DNA of 64,000 nucleotides from Actinomycetales bacterium (GTDB lineage Bacteria > Actinomycetota > Actinomycetes > Actinomycetales > Dermatophilaceae). This document shows positions 25,881-34,291 of the stretch, piece by piece. Positions within the stretch are counted from its first letter, which is position 1, and each line of letters opens with the position of its first letter. Location of the stretch: contig JADKAO010000005.1 of NCBI GenBank assembly GCA_016715285.1, positions 124,001-188,000 on the forward strand, written 5' to 3'. Both the position numbers and the translations under genes were made by a program. The notes beneath the pieces were generated by a model that saw only the letters and a list, made by a program, of their open reading frames with translations, had not been told where the DNA came from and did no database searches.

Positions 25881-25885
25881 CGTGC

Positions 25886-26311
25886 ATGACCCAGTACCCC
25901 CAGTGGCCACCAGCTCCGCAACAGCCCTCGGCACCGACCGGGATGATTCGGCTCGACCTGCAGGGGTCGCAGTGGTCCAACCTGGTCGTGCCCACGGTCA
26001 AGATCAACGGCTATCCAGTGCCGGTGCGCTACGGCCTCAATGACTTACCCGTCTGGGCCGGGGTCAACGACCTGCACGTCCACTGTCAGTGGGCGTGGCA
26101 GTACGGCGTCGCTGAGGAGCGCCTTGAGGTCCCGCCAGGCGCTGTCGTCGAGCGGCACTACGCGATGCCGTGGATGACCTTCTTCAAGGGTGCGCTCGGG
26201 CCGACCAAGCAAAAGCGTCCCGGTCTCGGGTGTTTCGTCAGCGTGTTCGCCGTCCCAGGAGTCATCATCGTCCTCGCCGTCATCATCGGCGCCATGAACT
26301 CGCGCCCCTAA
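25886..26311 (+). CDS. Hypothetical protein with C-terminal membrane anchor
   Basis: 141 residues. A Pro/Gln-rich N-terminus (about residues 1-17) leads to a beta-rich cytoplasmic region (IRLDLQGSQWSNLVVPTVKINGYPVPVRYG, split across about residues 21-50) and one C-terminal hydrophobic helix (GCFVSVFAVPGVIIVLAVIIGAM). No catalytic motif is visible. It converges on guaA with 12 bp between stops. Confidence 0.72.
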   Translation: MTQYPQWPPAPQQPSAPTGMIRLDLQGSQWSNLVVPTVKINGYPVPVRYGLNDLPVWAGVNDLHVHCQWAWQYGVAEERLEVPPGAVVERHYAMPWMTFFKGALGPTKQKRPGLGCFVSVFAVPGVIIVLAVIIGAMNSRP

Positions 26312-26323
26312 CCGGCTCGACCG

Positions 26324-27901
26324 CTACTCCCACTCGATCGTGCCCGGCGGCTTGCTCGTCACGTCGAGCACCACCCGGTTGACGTCCTTGACCTCATTGG
26401 TGATCCGCGTCGAAATCTGCGCCAACACCTCATATGGCACCCGCGTCCAGTCCGCCGTCATCGCGTCCTCACTCGTCACCGGACGCAACACGATCGGGTG
26501 ACCGTAGGTCCGGCCATCGCCCTGCACGCCGACCGACCGCACGTCCGCCAACAACACGACCGGGCACTGCCAGATCGTCCGGTCCAGCCCAGCTGCGGTC
26601 AGCTCAGCTCGCACAATCGCGTCAGCTTGGCGCAACACCGCCAGCCGCTCGGCATCGACCGCCCCGATGATCCGCACCGCCAGCCCCGGCCCGGGGAACG
26701 GCTGCCTCCACACGATCTGCTCAGGCACGCCGAGCTCGAGCCCGACTGCCCGCACCTCGTCCTTGAACAGCGACCGCAGCGGCTCCACCAAAGTGAACTG
26801 CAAGTCCTCAGGCAAGCCACCGACATTGTGGTGCGACTTGATATTGGCCGCCCCTTCGCCGCCGCCTGACTCGACCACATCCGGATAGAGCGTCCCCTGC
26901 ACGAGGTATTCGATCGGGTGCCCATCGGCTTCCGCAGTGCCAACCAGATCCCGCGCGGCCTGCTCAAAGACCCGAATGAACTCGCGCCCAATGATTTTGC
27001 GCTTCGTCTCCGGGTCACTCACGCCCGCCAGCGCGGACAAGAACCGCTCCCGGGCATCGACGACAACGAGCCGCACCCCAGTCGCCTCGACAAACTCCCG
27101 CTCGACCGCCTCCGGCTCACCTTCGCGCAACAGCCCGTGGTTGACGAACACACACGTCAGCTGGTCACCAACCGCCCGCTGCACCAACGCCGCCGCCACC
27201 GACGAGTCCACGCCGCCGGAGAGCGCGCACAACACGCGGCCATCCCCCACCTGTGCCCGCACCGACTCGACAAGCTCCTCGACGACATTCGCCGCGGTCC
27301 AGTCCGCCGCGAGGCCCGCCCCCCGCCACAAGAAGTTCTCCAAAACCCGCTGCCCGTATGCCGTGTGCAGCACCTCTGGGTGCCACTGGACGCCGTAGAG
27401 CCGCCGCTCGTCATCTTCGATCGCAGCAACGGGAGCACCCTCGGTCACCGCGGTCACCGTCATCCCAGCAGGCGCAACCGTCACCGAGTCACCGTGCGAC
27501 ATCCACACCGACTGCTCGGCCGGCTGCCCAGCAAACAAGGTCGACGCCGTGTCGACAATCCGCGCTGGCGTCTGGCCATATTCCCCAGTCCCGGTGGCCG
27601 CGACCGTCCCACCCAACGCCTGCGCCATCGCCTGGAACCCGTAACACATGCCAAAAACCGGCACCCCGGCGGCAAGCAGGGCGGGGTCCAACGACGGCGC
27701 GCCCACGGCATACACACTCGCGGGACCGCCCGAAAGGATCACTGCGGCAGGGTCTTTGGCGAGCATCGCCGCGACCGGCATCGTGTGCGGGACAACCTCG
27801 CTGTAAACCTTGGCCTCACGCACGCGCCGCGCGATGAGTTGGGCGTATTGCGCTCCGAAATCGACGACAAGGACGGGGCGGGAGGCGAGCGCTTCGGTCA
27901 C
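26324..27901 (-). CDS. guaA: GMP synthase (glutamine-hydrolysing)
   Basis: 525 residues. XMP to GMP. The N-terminal class I amidotransferase domain has nucleophile Cys in GMCYGFQAMAQ and His in GVQWHPEV. The ATP-pyrophosphatase domain has SGGVDSSVAAALVQ. The C-terminal dimerisation domain ends KPPGTIEWE. GTG start; TATCCT at 27908-27913 lies 6 nt upstream, suggesting leaderless expression. guaB and guaB3 lie about 20 kb away. Confidence 0.98.
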   Translation of the reverse strand: MTEALASRPVLVVDFGAQYAQLIARRVREAKVYSEVVPHTMPVAAMLAKDPAAVILSGGPASVYAVGAPSLDPALLAAGVPVFGMCYGFQAMAQALGGTVAATGTGEYGQTPARIVDTASTLFAGQPAEQSVWMSHGDSVTVAPAGMTVTAVTEGAPVAAIEDDERRLYGVQWHPEVLHTAYGQRVLENFLWRGAGLAADWTAANVVEELVESVRAQVGDGRVLCALSGGVDSSVAAALVQRAVGDQLTCVFVNHGLLREGEPEAVEREFVEATGVRLVVVDARERFLSALAGVSDPETKRKIIGREFIRVFEQAARDLVGTAEADGHPIEYLVQGTLYPDVVESGGGEGAANIKSHHNVGGLPEDLQFTLVEPLRSLFKDEVRAVGLELGVPEQIVWRQPFPGPGLAVRIIGAVDAERLAVLRQADAIVRAELTAAGLDRTIWQCPVVLLADVRSVGVQGDGRTYGHPIVLRPVTSEDAMTADWTRVPYEVLAQISTRITNEVKDVNRVVLDVTSKPPGTIEWE

Positions 27902-27907
27902 TCAGCG

Positions 27908-27913
27908 AGGATA
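27908..27913 (-). promoter_or_regulatory. Leaderless -10 box of guaA
   Basis: TATCCT on the minus strand, 6 nt before the GTG at 27901. Confidence 0.5.
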
Positions 27914-27938
27914 TCCCCGCAGATGTCAGGGTCGCGTA

Positions 27939-28289
27939 TCAGTAGACGCGCGAAAGCACGGCATTGGTCTCGGCAGTCACGCGACGCTCAGCAAAGAAGG
28001 GCACGAGCGGCACAAAGCCCGACAGCAAGTGCAGGACGATCCGCTTCACGCCCCATGCGCTCTTGAGCCCGAGGTTGGCGATCGCGGCGGCATACGCCAT
28101 GTAGATGAAGCCGTGGATATAGGACCAGTTGTCGGTGAAGAAGTTCTTCTGATTCATCCCGTATTTCATGATCATCTCGACCACGAGGATGAACAGCGCG
28201 ATGCCCGCGACGATCGCCAAGACCCGGTAGATGCCCAATGCCTTGCGCAGTTCGAGAGGCTTGGCCATGTTGGTGGGGTACATGCTCAC
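27939..28289 (-). CDS. DUF3817 membrane protein
   Basis: 116 residues with three hydrophobic helices. YRVLAIVAGIALFILVVEM and the SYIHGFIYMAYAAAIANLGLK block (split over the second helix) are typical of DUF3817. Function unknown. The GTG start overlaps the SURF1 stop by 4 bp, so the two are coupled. An in-frame ATG two codons in (28283) is an alternative start. Confidence 0.85.
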   Translation of the reverse strand: MSMYPTNMAKPLELRKALGIYRVLAIVAGIALFILVVEMIMKYGMNQKNFFTDNWSYIHGFIYMAYAAAIANLGLKSAWGVKRIVLHLLSGFVPLVPFFAERRVTAETNAVLSRVY

Positions 28290-29092
28290 GCGGGGACTCC
28301 TTGCTCAGGGTGCTCCGAGCTCGCGAGCGGCTCGGGGGCGATCAGGCTTCGACGGTGGTCGTCACGGACCATCTTCCACCACATCCAGAGGGCAAAGAGC
28401 GCAAAGATCCACCACTGCAGCGCGTATGCCGCATTGCGCAGCGTCACTCCGGACGGCAAGTCAGGGGGCGGAACCCGCTCCATCATCCCCGCGCTCGTCG
28501 CCGAGCCCGCGGGCCCGATGTCGCCCGGTGACGGCGATTCATCCAAGGCAAAAAGGAACCCGTTGTAGATCTCCCCACCCCACTCGTTGAGCAGCGCCGG
28601 GACATCGATCGAGCCAATCTCGTTGGGGCCAAACACTTTTTTGGACGGTGTTGGCGATTCACTCGGCGCGAGACTGCCCTTGAGGGTGAGCGTCTCACCG
28701 CTGACCGGCAGCCGTGCGCCCAGCGTCGCGACATAGCCCCGCACTACCGGGATCCGCGCACCCGTCGAGTCGACGACAAAAGGTACGACGACCCACCAGC
28801 CGACCTTGCCCTGCAACCGACGCTCGGCAACAAAGACCTGCCGGATCGGCTCATAGTGGCCGGTCACTGTCACGCGTCGGTTAGACCCATCGACCGGGAA
28901 CGCCGCGTGCGGCGCCATGACTTGGTCGAGTTGCACGACGGGACGCTCGGCCGCCTCGCGGATCGCCTGTTGCTCAGCGTCTTCGCGAGCGACGTTCATC
29001 TGCCACAGGCCGAGCAGGATGAAGCCATAACCGACGACGAGAACGGCCGCCAACAGCCCCAACCACTTGGGTTTGGCTATTGTCCGCAACAC
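28286..29092 (-). CDS. SURF1-family cytochrome oxidase assembly protein
   Basis: 268 residues from the GTG at 29092 (LRTIAKPKWLGLLAAVL). One helix at the N-terminus (GLLAAVLVVGYGFILLGLWQMN) and one near the C-terminus (ALQWWIFALFALWMWW) flank an extracytoplasmic domain with VTVTGHYEP, WWVVVPFV and IPVVRGYV, as in SURF1/Shy1 proteins that help assemble haem a into cytochrome c oxidase. Divergent from the ABC exporter genes. Confidence 0.88.
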   Translation of the reverse strand: MLRTIAKPKWLGLLAAVLVVGYGFILLGLWQMNVAREDAEQQAIREAAERPVVQLDQVMAPHAAFPVDGSNRRVTVTGHYEPIRQVFVAERRLQGKVGWWVVVPFVVDSTGARIPVVRGYVATLGARLPVSGETLTLKGSLAPSESPTPSKKVFGPNEIGSIDVPALLNEWGGEIYNGFLFALDESPSPGDIGPAGSATSAGMMERVPPPDLPSGVTLRNAAYALQWWIFALFALWMWWKMVRDDHRRSLIAPEPLASSEHPEQGVPA

Positions 29093-29148
29093 CGTCTCAG
29101 GGTACCGGCCGACAGTAAAAGCATTCGCGTCGGCCACCGTCCGCGCCG

Positions 29149-29154
29149 TAACCT
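29149..29154 (+). promoter_or_regulatory. Candidate -10 box of the ABC exporter operon
   Basis: TAACCT ending 8 nt before the GTG at 29163, one or two bases longer than the other leaderless promoters here. Confidence 0.42.
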
Positions 29155-29162
29155 CGAAGATT

Positions 29163-30938
29163 GTGCGCACCCTCCCCCTCGATCATCCAGGGACCCCGCC
29201 GGTCACCGGCCCGGGCCCCTTAATGCGATGGGTCGCACGCCATCAATGGACGAGCCTGGCCCTCGGGATGACCTACGGGATCACGTGGATGGTGAGCCAA
29301 GCACTCATCCCCGCGACCATCGCCAAAGCCATCGACGAGGGCATCGTGGCCGGCGACCGCGCGGAGCTCTGGCGGTGGGCGGGCGCCCTCGCCTGCCTCG
29401 CCGCGGTCATCGCGACCACGGGCATCCTGCGCCACCGGATGGCGGTCCTCAACTGGCTCGTTGCTTCTTTCCGCGCGATCCAGCTCATCGGGTGGAAGGC
29501 CGCAGACACCGGCCCAGCGCTCCCCCGCACCGTGCCCACCGGCGACGTGGTCGCCACCGTGGCCAACGACGCCATGCGCTTCGGTGGCTTCTATGACGTC
29601 ACGGCGCGCTTCTCGGGTGCAGTGGTCTCCTATGTCGTCGTCGCGGTCCTGCTCCTGCGAGCCTCGCTCGAGCTCGGCCTCGTCGTGCTCCTCGGCGTAC
29701 CCCTGCTTGTCGCCACGTTAGGCTTGGTCGTACGCCCGCTCCAACGCCGCCAAACGACCCAGCGCGAAGAATCCGGTCGCCTCATCGGACTCGGCGCCGA
29801 CACCGTGGCCGGGTTGCGCGTCCTGCGCGGGATCGGGGGCGAGCAGGAGTTCCTGCAGCGGTATGCCGTCCAGTCCCGTGCCGTGCGCGACAGCGGTTTT
29901 CGGGTGGCCGGGTTCCAAGCAACCCTCGATGCCGCACAGGTGTTGTTGCCAGGGCTGTTCGTCATCGTCGTGACGTGGCTGGGCGCGCGCTTTGCCATCG
30001 ATGGCCGGATCACGCCAGGCCAGTTGGTCGCCTTCTATGGCTACTCGGCCTTCCTCGTTATGCCGCTGCGCACCGCCACCGAGTTTGTCGACCGGACGAC
30101 CAAGGCGCACATCGCGGCGCGCAAGATCCTCAATGTCCTTGCGGTGCAACCAGATCACGCAGATGTGACCCCACGTCGGCCAGTCGATTCCGTCGAGCGC
30201 GAGCCCGCGCCCGCCGAGGGTCCCGCGACCGTGTCCAACGGAGACGTGAGCTTGGCCTTGGTCGAGACATCGTCCGGGCTCACCCTGCCCAACGGCGCAC
30301 TCGTCGCCCTCGTAAGCGCCAAGCCCGAAGAGTCGGCGGCACTGGTCGATCGACTCGGTCGGTTTGGACCTGACCGCGCGGGCTTCGAGACGGTCCGGCT
30401 GCACGGCATACCCCTGTTGTCGTGGTCCTTGCGCGAGGTGCGGTCCCGTGTCCTCGTGAGCGAGACCGACCCGCGCCTGTTCACCGGCACCCTGCGCAGC
30501 GAACTCGACCCGTGGGGCACCCACACCGACACCGAGATCCTCACCGCGCTCGACGTCGCGAGTGGCGCTGACATCCTGGACGCCCTCCCCGACGGCCTCG
30601 ACAGCGAGGTCGAAGAGCGCGGCCGGTCCCTCTCAGGTGGCCAGCGTCAGCGGCTTACCCTCACCCGGGCGCTGCTCGCGGACGCCGAGATCCTCATCCT
30701 CGTCGAGCCGACCAGCGCGGTCGACGCGCACACCGAAGCCCGGATCGCCGGCCGCCTGGCCGAATACCGCCGCGGCCGCACGACGCTCGTCGTCTCCGCC
30801 AGCCCACTCATGTTGGCCGCGGCTGATGACGTGGCGTTCCTCCACGACGGTGTGGTGACAGCCCGGGGCCGCCACCACGACCTGCTCCGGAGCGACCCGG
30901 CATACCGCGCGGTCGTCGTGCGAGGGGAGGACTCGTGA
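29163..30938 (+). CDS. ABC exporter half-transporter with degenerate ATP site
   Basis: 591 residues from the GTG at 29163 (RTLPLDHPGTP, the usual opening of this actinobacterial family). Six-helix transmembrane domain to about residue 300, then a nucleotide-binding domain lacking key residues. Walker A is replaced by VSAKPEESAALVDR with no GxxGxGKS/T. Walker B reads ILILVEPTS, with Val where Asp belongs. The H-loop His is missing (VVSASP). The signature LSGGQRQRL is intact. The stop overlaps the partner start (ATGA). Its signature can complete the partner's ATP site. Confidence 0.9.
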   Translation: MRTLPLDHPGTPPVTGPGPLMRWVARHQWTSLALGMTYGITWMVSQALIPATIAKAIDEGIVAGDRAELWRWAGALACLAAVIATTGILRHRMAVLNWLVASFRAIQLIGWKAADTGPALPRTVPTGDVVATVANDAMRFGGFYDVTARFSGAVVSYVVVAVLLLRASLELGLVVLLGVPLLVATLGLVVRPLQRRQTTQREESGRLIGLGADTVAGLRVLRGIGGEQEFLQRYAVQSRAVRDSGFRVAGFQATLDAAQVLLPGLFVIVVTWLGARFAIDGRITPGQLVAFYGYSAFLVMPLRTATEFVDRTTKAHIAARKILNVLAVQPDHADVTPRRPVDSVEREPAPAEGPATVSNGDVSLALVETSSGLTLPNGALVALVSAKPEESAALVDRLGRFGPDRAGFETVRLHGIPLLSWSLREVRSRVLVSETDPRLFTGTLRSELDPWGTHTDTEILTALDVASGADILDALPDGLDSEVEERGRSLSGGQRQRLTLTRALLADAEILILVEPTSAVDAHTEARIAGRLAEYRRGRTTLVVSASPLMLAAADDVAFLHDGVVTARGRHHDLLRSDPAYRAVVVRGEDS

Positions 30939-32743
30939 CCGACCTCCCTCCCGTGGACCCAGTCCGGCGCACGCTGCCCGTGGCCAACCGTGCCGCGGCG
31001 AGTCGGCATGCGGCTGCCCTTCTGCGGCAATACCGCCGCCCCTTCGCCGCCGTCGTGGCCCTCAACGCGGTCGCGGCCCTTGTGGGCTTGGCAGCGCCGT
31101 TCGTCGTCGGGCACCTCGTTGACGACCTCACCGCGGGCACGGCATACCTCTCGCTCAACCGACTCATGGGCTGGCTCGCGGCGGCCATCGTCGCTCAGAC
31201 CGCGCTGGTGTGGGCGGCTCGGCGCGCAGCCTTCCGCCTCGGCGAGCGGGTGTTCGCGCAGCTACGCGAGGAGTTCATGACCCGCGTGGTCGCGCTGCCG
31301 CTCTCGACCGTCGAGCGCGCCGGCACCGGCGACCTCGTCGCGCGCACGACCAACGACGTCGAGGCGCTCTCGCACCTCGTGCGCTTCGGCATCCCCGCGA
31401 TCTTCGTCGCGACCGCGACCTTGGCCATCACGACAGTTGCCGCGGTCGCAACCGGCGGCCTCGTCGCGCTCCCGATCGTCGTCGGGGTGCCGCTCATCGT
31501 CGGGTCGACGCGCTGGTACCTCAAGCGCGCGCCCGACGGTTATCTGCGCGAGCGCGCGACGTATGCCGTCATCAACGGCATCGTCACCGAGACCGTCGAG
31601 GGCGCGCGCACGATCGACGCGCTCGGGCTCGCGGGCCGCAGGCGCCGCCGGATCGATGATGCGCTGCGGGAGTGTTATGCCGCGGAGCGCTACACACTGC
31701 GGTTGCGGACGATCTGGTTCCCGCAGGTCGAGATCTCCTACTTGCTCCCGGTCGCCGTGACCCTCGTCTGGGGTGGCTGGCTCGTCGCCGACGGTCGCAC
31801 AACGGCTGGCATCGTCACCGCGGTCGCGCTCTACGTGCAGCAGCTGACCGGGCCGCTGGACGAGTTGCTCATGTGGCTTGACGAGGTGCAGATCGGCGCG
31901 ACCTCCCTGGCTCGGGTCATTGGAATCGCGGAGGTGCCCGCCGATCGGCAGGCCACTGGCGCGGTGCCTGGCAACGCTCACTTGGTGGCCGATGACGTCA
32001 CCTACGCCTACCGCGCTGGTCACGATGTCCTGCACGGGGTCTCGCTGGACTTGCGTCGCGGCGAGCGCCTCGCGATCGTCGGGCCTTCTGGCGCAGGCAA
32101 ATCCACGCTTGGGCGACTGCTCGCGGGAGTGGATGGGCCAGCCTCGGGCACGGTCACGGTCGGTGGCGTGCCCCTGGTCGACCTCGACCTCGATCACCTG
32201 CGCGGGGAGGTCGCCTTGGTCACCCAGGAGCATCACGTCTTTGTCGGCACACTCGCGGACAACCTCCGGCTCGCCCGGCCTGGAGCCACCGATGGCGAGC
32301 TCACCTCCGCCTTGCGGGCCGTCGACGCTGCCGGCTGGGCGCTCGGGCTGCCCGCTGGTCTGGACACCACGGTCGGGGCCGGCGGCCACGCACTCACCGA
32401 GGCGCAGTCCCAGCAACTCGCCCTCGCCCGGCTCGTCCTCGCCGACCCGCACACCCTCGTGCTGGATGAGGCGACTTCGCTGCTGGACCCGCGCGCAGCG
32501 CGCCATCTGGAGCGCTCACTCGCGGCGGTCGTCACCGGTCGCACGGTCGTCGCCATCGCACACCGGCTACACACCGCCCACGACGCCGACCGCGTGTGCG
32601 TGGTCGAAGACGGTCAGATCAGTGAGCTCGGCTCGCACGCAGAGCTGATCGAGCACGACGGCGCGTATGCCGCGCTGTGGCGTTCCTGGCGCGACGAGGC
32701 ACCGGTCGGCACAGGCGGATCAGGTGGCTTAGGCGGCGCCTAA
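30935..32743 (+). CDS. ABC exporter half-transporter with intact Walker motifs
   Basis: 602 residues. Transmembrane domain to about residue 320, then an ATPase domain with intact Walker A GPSGAGKSTL, Q-loop TQEHH, Walker B LVLDEATS with catalytic Glu, and H-loop IAHRL. Its signature is degenerate (LTEAQSQQL instead of LSGGQ). It is the exact complement of its partner, so the heterodimer has one working and one dead composite ATP site. Substrate unknown. It converges on the tetR stop with a 15-bp overlap. Confidence 0.92.
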   Translation: MTDLPPVDPVRRTLPVANRAAASRHAAALLRQYRRPFAAVVALNAVAALVGLAAPFVVGHLVDDLTAGTAYLSLNRLMGWLAAAIVAQTALVWAARRAAFRLGERVFAQLREEFMTRVVALPLSTVERAGTGDLVARTTNDVEALSHLVRFGIPAIFVATATLAITTVAAVATGGLVALPIVVGVPLIVGSTRWYLKRAPDGYLRERATYAVINGIVTETVEGARTIDALGLAGRRRRRIDDALRECYAAERYTLRLRTIWFPQVEISYLLPVAVTLVWGGWLVADGRTTAGIVTAVALYVQQLTGPLDELLMWLDEVQIGATSLARVIGIAEVPADRQATGAVPGNAHLVADDVTYAYRAGHDVLHGVSLDLRRGERLAIVGPSGAGKSTLGRLLAGVDGPASGTVTVGGVPLVDLDLDHLRGEVALVTQEHHVFVGTLADNLRLARPGATDGELTSALRAVDAAGWALGLPAGLDTTVGAGGHALTEAQSQQLALARLVLADPHTLVLDEATSLLDPRAARHLERSLAAVVTGRTVVAIAHRLHTAHDADRVCVVEDGQISELGSHAELIEHDGAYAALWRSWRDEAPVGTGGSGGLGGA

Positions 32744-33379
32744 GGCTGCCCGGAGCAGGTCGAGCTGTTCCCGCACGTAGTCATCGAGCGAGCGGGCAGG
32801 CGAGAGGTCCCAATGCTTGAGAGCCCACCCATGGGCGGCGAGCTTGAGATTGTGCGCGACGAGGTCAGCCGGCACCGCACGGAACACGCCCGATTCGATA
32901 CCCGCCTGCACGGCGGCGCGGAAGGGATCGATGGTCTCGCGCTCCAGCCGCATGATTTCCTCACGTCCGGCCGCATCGAGCGTCTGGCTCTCGCGATAGG
33001 CCAGCAGCACCGCATCGCGGTGGGCATCGATGACCTGGCAAAAGCTTGAAAAGCCTTGGGCCAGTTGCGCATAGGGATCATCACCCGCCGCTGACATCGC
33101 CGCTGGCACCTCGTCGCGGAACTCTTCGAGGATGTCAACGATGACCGCGCGGAGCACATCGTGCTTGTTGCCGAAGTATTGATAGATGAGCCCCACACTC
33201 ATCCCCGCCGCATCGGCCACCGCTTGCATCGACATCTGGTGATAGCCCGTCCGCACCATGATCGCGGCGGCCGCCCGCAGGATCGCCGCCCGCCGCGCCC
33301 GCACCCGGGTCTCGCGCGCGGCAGCCGACCGCGCAGATTGCCCTGTGAGGGTCTGCCCAGAGGATGTCGCGTCGCTCAC
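32729..33379 (-). CDS. TetR-family repressor of the alicyclic acyl-CoA cluster
   Basis: 216 residues from the GTG at 33379. N-terminal helix-turn-helix (AAAIMVRTGYHQMSMQAVADAAGMSVGLIYQYFGNKHDVL) followed by a ligand domain, probably binding an acyl-CoA. Promoter: TTGAAT (33410-33415), 17-bp spacer, TAGAGT (33387-33392), 7 nt to the GTG. The palindrome at 33409-33421 overlaps the -35, so it should repress itself and the divergent operon. A longer start would run through the operator. Confidence 0.9.
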   Translation of the reverse strand: MSDATSSGQTLTGQSARSAAARETRVRARRAAILRAAAAIMVRTGYHQMSMQAVADAAGMSVGLIYQYFGNKHDVLRAVIVDILEEFRDEVPAAMSAAGDDPYAQLAQGFSSFCQVIDAHRDAVLLAYRESQTLDAAGREEIMRLERETIDPFRAAVQAGIESGVFRAVPADLVAHNLKLAAHGWALKHWDLSPARSLDDYVREQLDLLRAALGAA

Positions 33380-33386
33380 CCTTGAC

Positions 33387-33415
33387 ACTCTAGCCAGGAA
33401 TGAACCATCATTCAA
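33387..33415 (-). promoter_or_regulatory. Promoter of the tetR gene
   Basis: Minus strand TTGAAT (33410-33415), 17 bp, TAGAGT (33387-33392), then 7 nt to the GTG: a leaderless promoter overlapped by the operator. Confidence 0.55.
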
Positions 33416-33433
33416 TGAATGGTCGTTCAATGA
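33401..33433. promoter_or_regulatory. TetR operator region
   Basis: CATTCAATGAATG at 33409-33421 is a perfect 6-1-6 palindrome. Two related 18-mers, TGAACCATCATTCAATGA (33401-33418) and TGAATGGTCGTTCAATGA (33416-33433), repeat every 15 bp across it. The region lies between tetR and the badI-type gene. A rightward -35 TTGACA (33382-33387) with a weak -10 CATCAT about 18 bp later would be covered by a bound repressor. Confidence 0.6.
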
Positions 33434-33474
33434 CCGAACAGGGGCAGCGCCCCCGACGCGAAAGCGAGCCCGCC

Positions 33475-34278
33475 ATGCCCGCCAGCTCCTTCGAAGACAT
33501 CACGTATGCCGTCCACGACACCGCCGCGATCATCACCATCAACCGCCCTGAGCGTTACAACGCCTTCCGTGGCCGCACCGTCGAGGAACTCATCAAGGCA
33601 TTCCGCCTCGCCTGGGCAGACTCCGGGGTTCGCAGCGTGATCTTCACCGGCGCCGGCGACAAGGCCTTCTGCACCGGGGGCGACGTCAAGCAGCGAGCCG
33701 AGACCGGCGACTACGGCCCCACCGAGTCCGGCATGTTCGAGATCGGCAACCTCCACAAGGTCATCCGCGATATCCCTAAGCCGGTCATTGCTGCCGTCAA
33801 CGGCGTGGCTGTCGGTGGCGGCCACGTGCTCCATGTGCTTGCTGATGTCTCAATCGCCAGCGAGACGGCTCGGTTCGGGCAGGCGGGGCCCCGGGTGGGG
33901 AGCTTCGACGCAGGGTTTGGGACGGCATACCTTGCGCGGATTGTGGGCGAGAAGAAGGCGCGCGAGATCTGGTTCTGGTGCCGGATCTACTCCGCGCAAG
34001 AAGCGCTCGCGATGAACCTCGTCAACAAGGTGGTTCCACCCGACCAGCTGATGACCGAGGCCAAGGCGTGGGCCGACGAGATTGCGGCCTTGTCCCCCAC
34101 CGCGATTCGCTTCCTCAAGCAGTCGTTCAACGCCGACACCGACCACCAGGCCGGCTTCTCCAACCTCGCGATGACCGCACTCGACCTCTTCGTGGACTCA
34201 CCCGAGGGCCAAGAGGGCGCCGCGGCTTTCGCCGAGAAGCGCCCCGCCGACTTCGCCGCCCACGCGCGCTGGCACTGA
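33475..34278 (+). CDS. badI: BadI-type 2-ketocyclohexanecarboxyl-CoA hydrolase (MenB-like crotonase)
   Basis: 267 residues from the ATG at 33475 (an ATG at 33430 is possible). Crotonase fold. FEDITYAV, NAFRGRTVEELIKAF, GAGDKAFCTGGDVKQ, GGGHVLHVLADVSIAS and the FNADTDHQAG stretch agree with BadI of Rhodopseudomonas palustris and with the MenB group it belongs to. BadI opens the ring of 2-ketocyclohexanecarboxyl-CoA to pimeloyl-CoA. The neighbouring BadH-like gene favours BadI over MenB; no other menaquinone genes are near. Confidence 0.68.
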   Translation: MPASSFEDITYAVHDTAAIITINRPERYNAFRGRTVEELIKAFRLAWADSGVRSVIFTGAGDKAFCTGGDVKQRAETGDYGPTESGMFEIGNLHKVIRDIPKPVIAAVNGVAVGGGHVLHVLADVSIASETARFGQAGPRVGSFDAGFGTAYLARIVGEKKAREIWFWCRIYSAQEALAMNLVNKVVPPDQLMTEAKAWADEIAALSPTAIRFLKQSFNADTDHQAGFSNLAMTALDLFVDSPEGQEGAAAFAEKRPADFAAHARWH

Positions 34279-34291
34279 GCGGGCCCGCACC

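Larger units (their letters stand above)
25535..25882 (+). repeat. 15-bp direct repeat containing a -10 box
   Basis: CGCTCATAGGATTCG occurs exactly at 25535-25549 and at 25868-25882. Each copy contains TAGGAT. The right copy is the promoter of the gene starting at 25886. The left copy precedes the frame at 25570. This suggests duplication of a promoter-gene unit followed by decay of the first gene. Confidence 0.55.

Noticed and set aside
25886..26043. Continuing the 25570 frame to its stop at 26043 as one gene
   Set aside because: It would overlap the 25886 gene out of frame by 158 bp, and that gene has a clear leaderless promoter and coherent protein.
31262..32506. Long minus-strand frame opposite the second ABC subunit
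   Set aside because: The plus strand has all ABC motifs; the antisense product is low-complexity and without homology I can recognise.
33475..34278. Calling the crotonase MenB (naphthoate synthase)
   Set aside because: Sequence alone is close to MenB, but the BadH-like neighbour, acyl-CoA dehydrogenases, GcdH and TetR control fit BadI; no menaquinone genes are adjacent.
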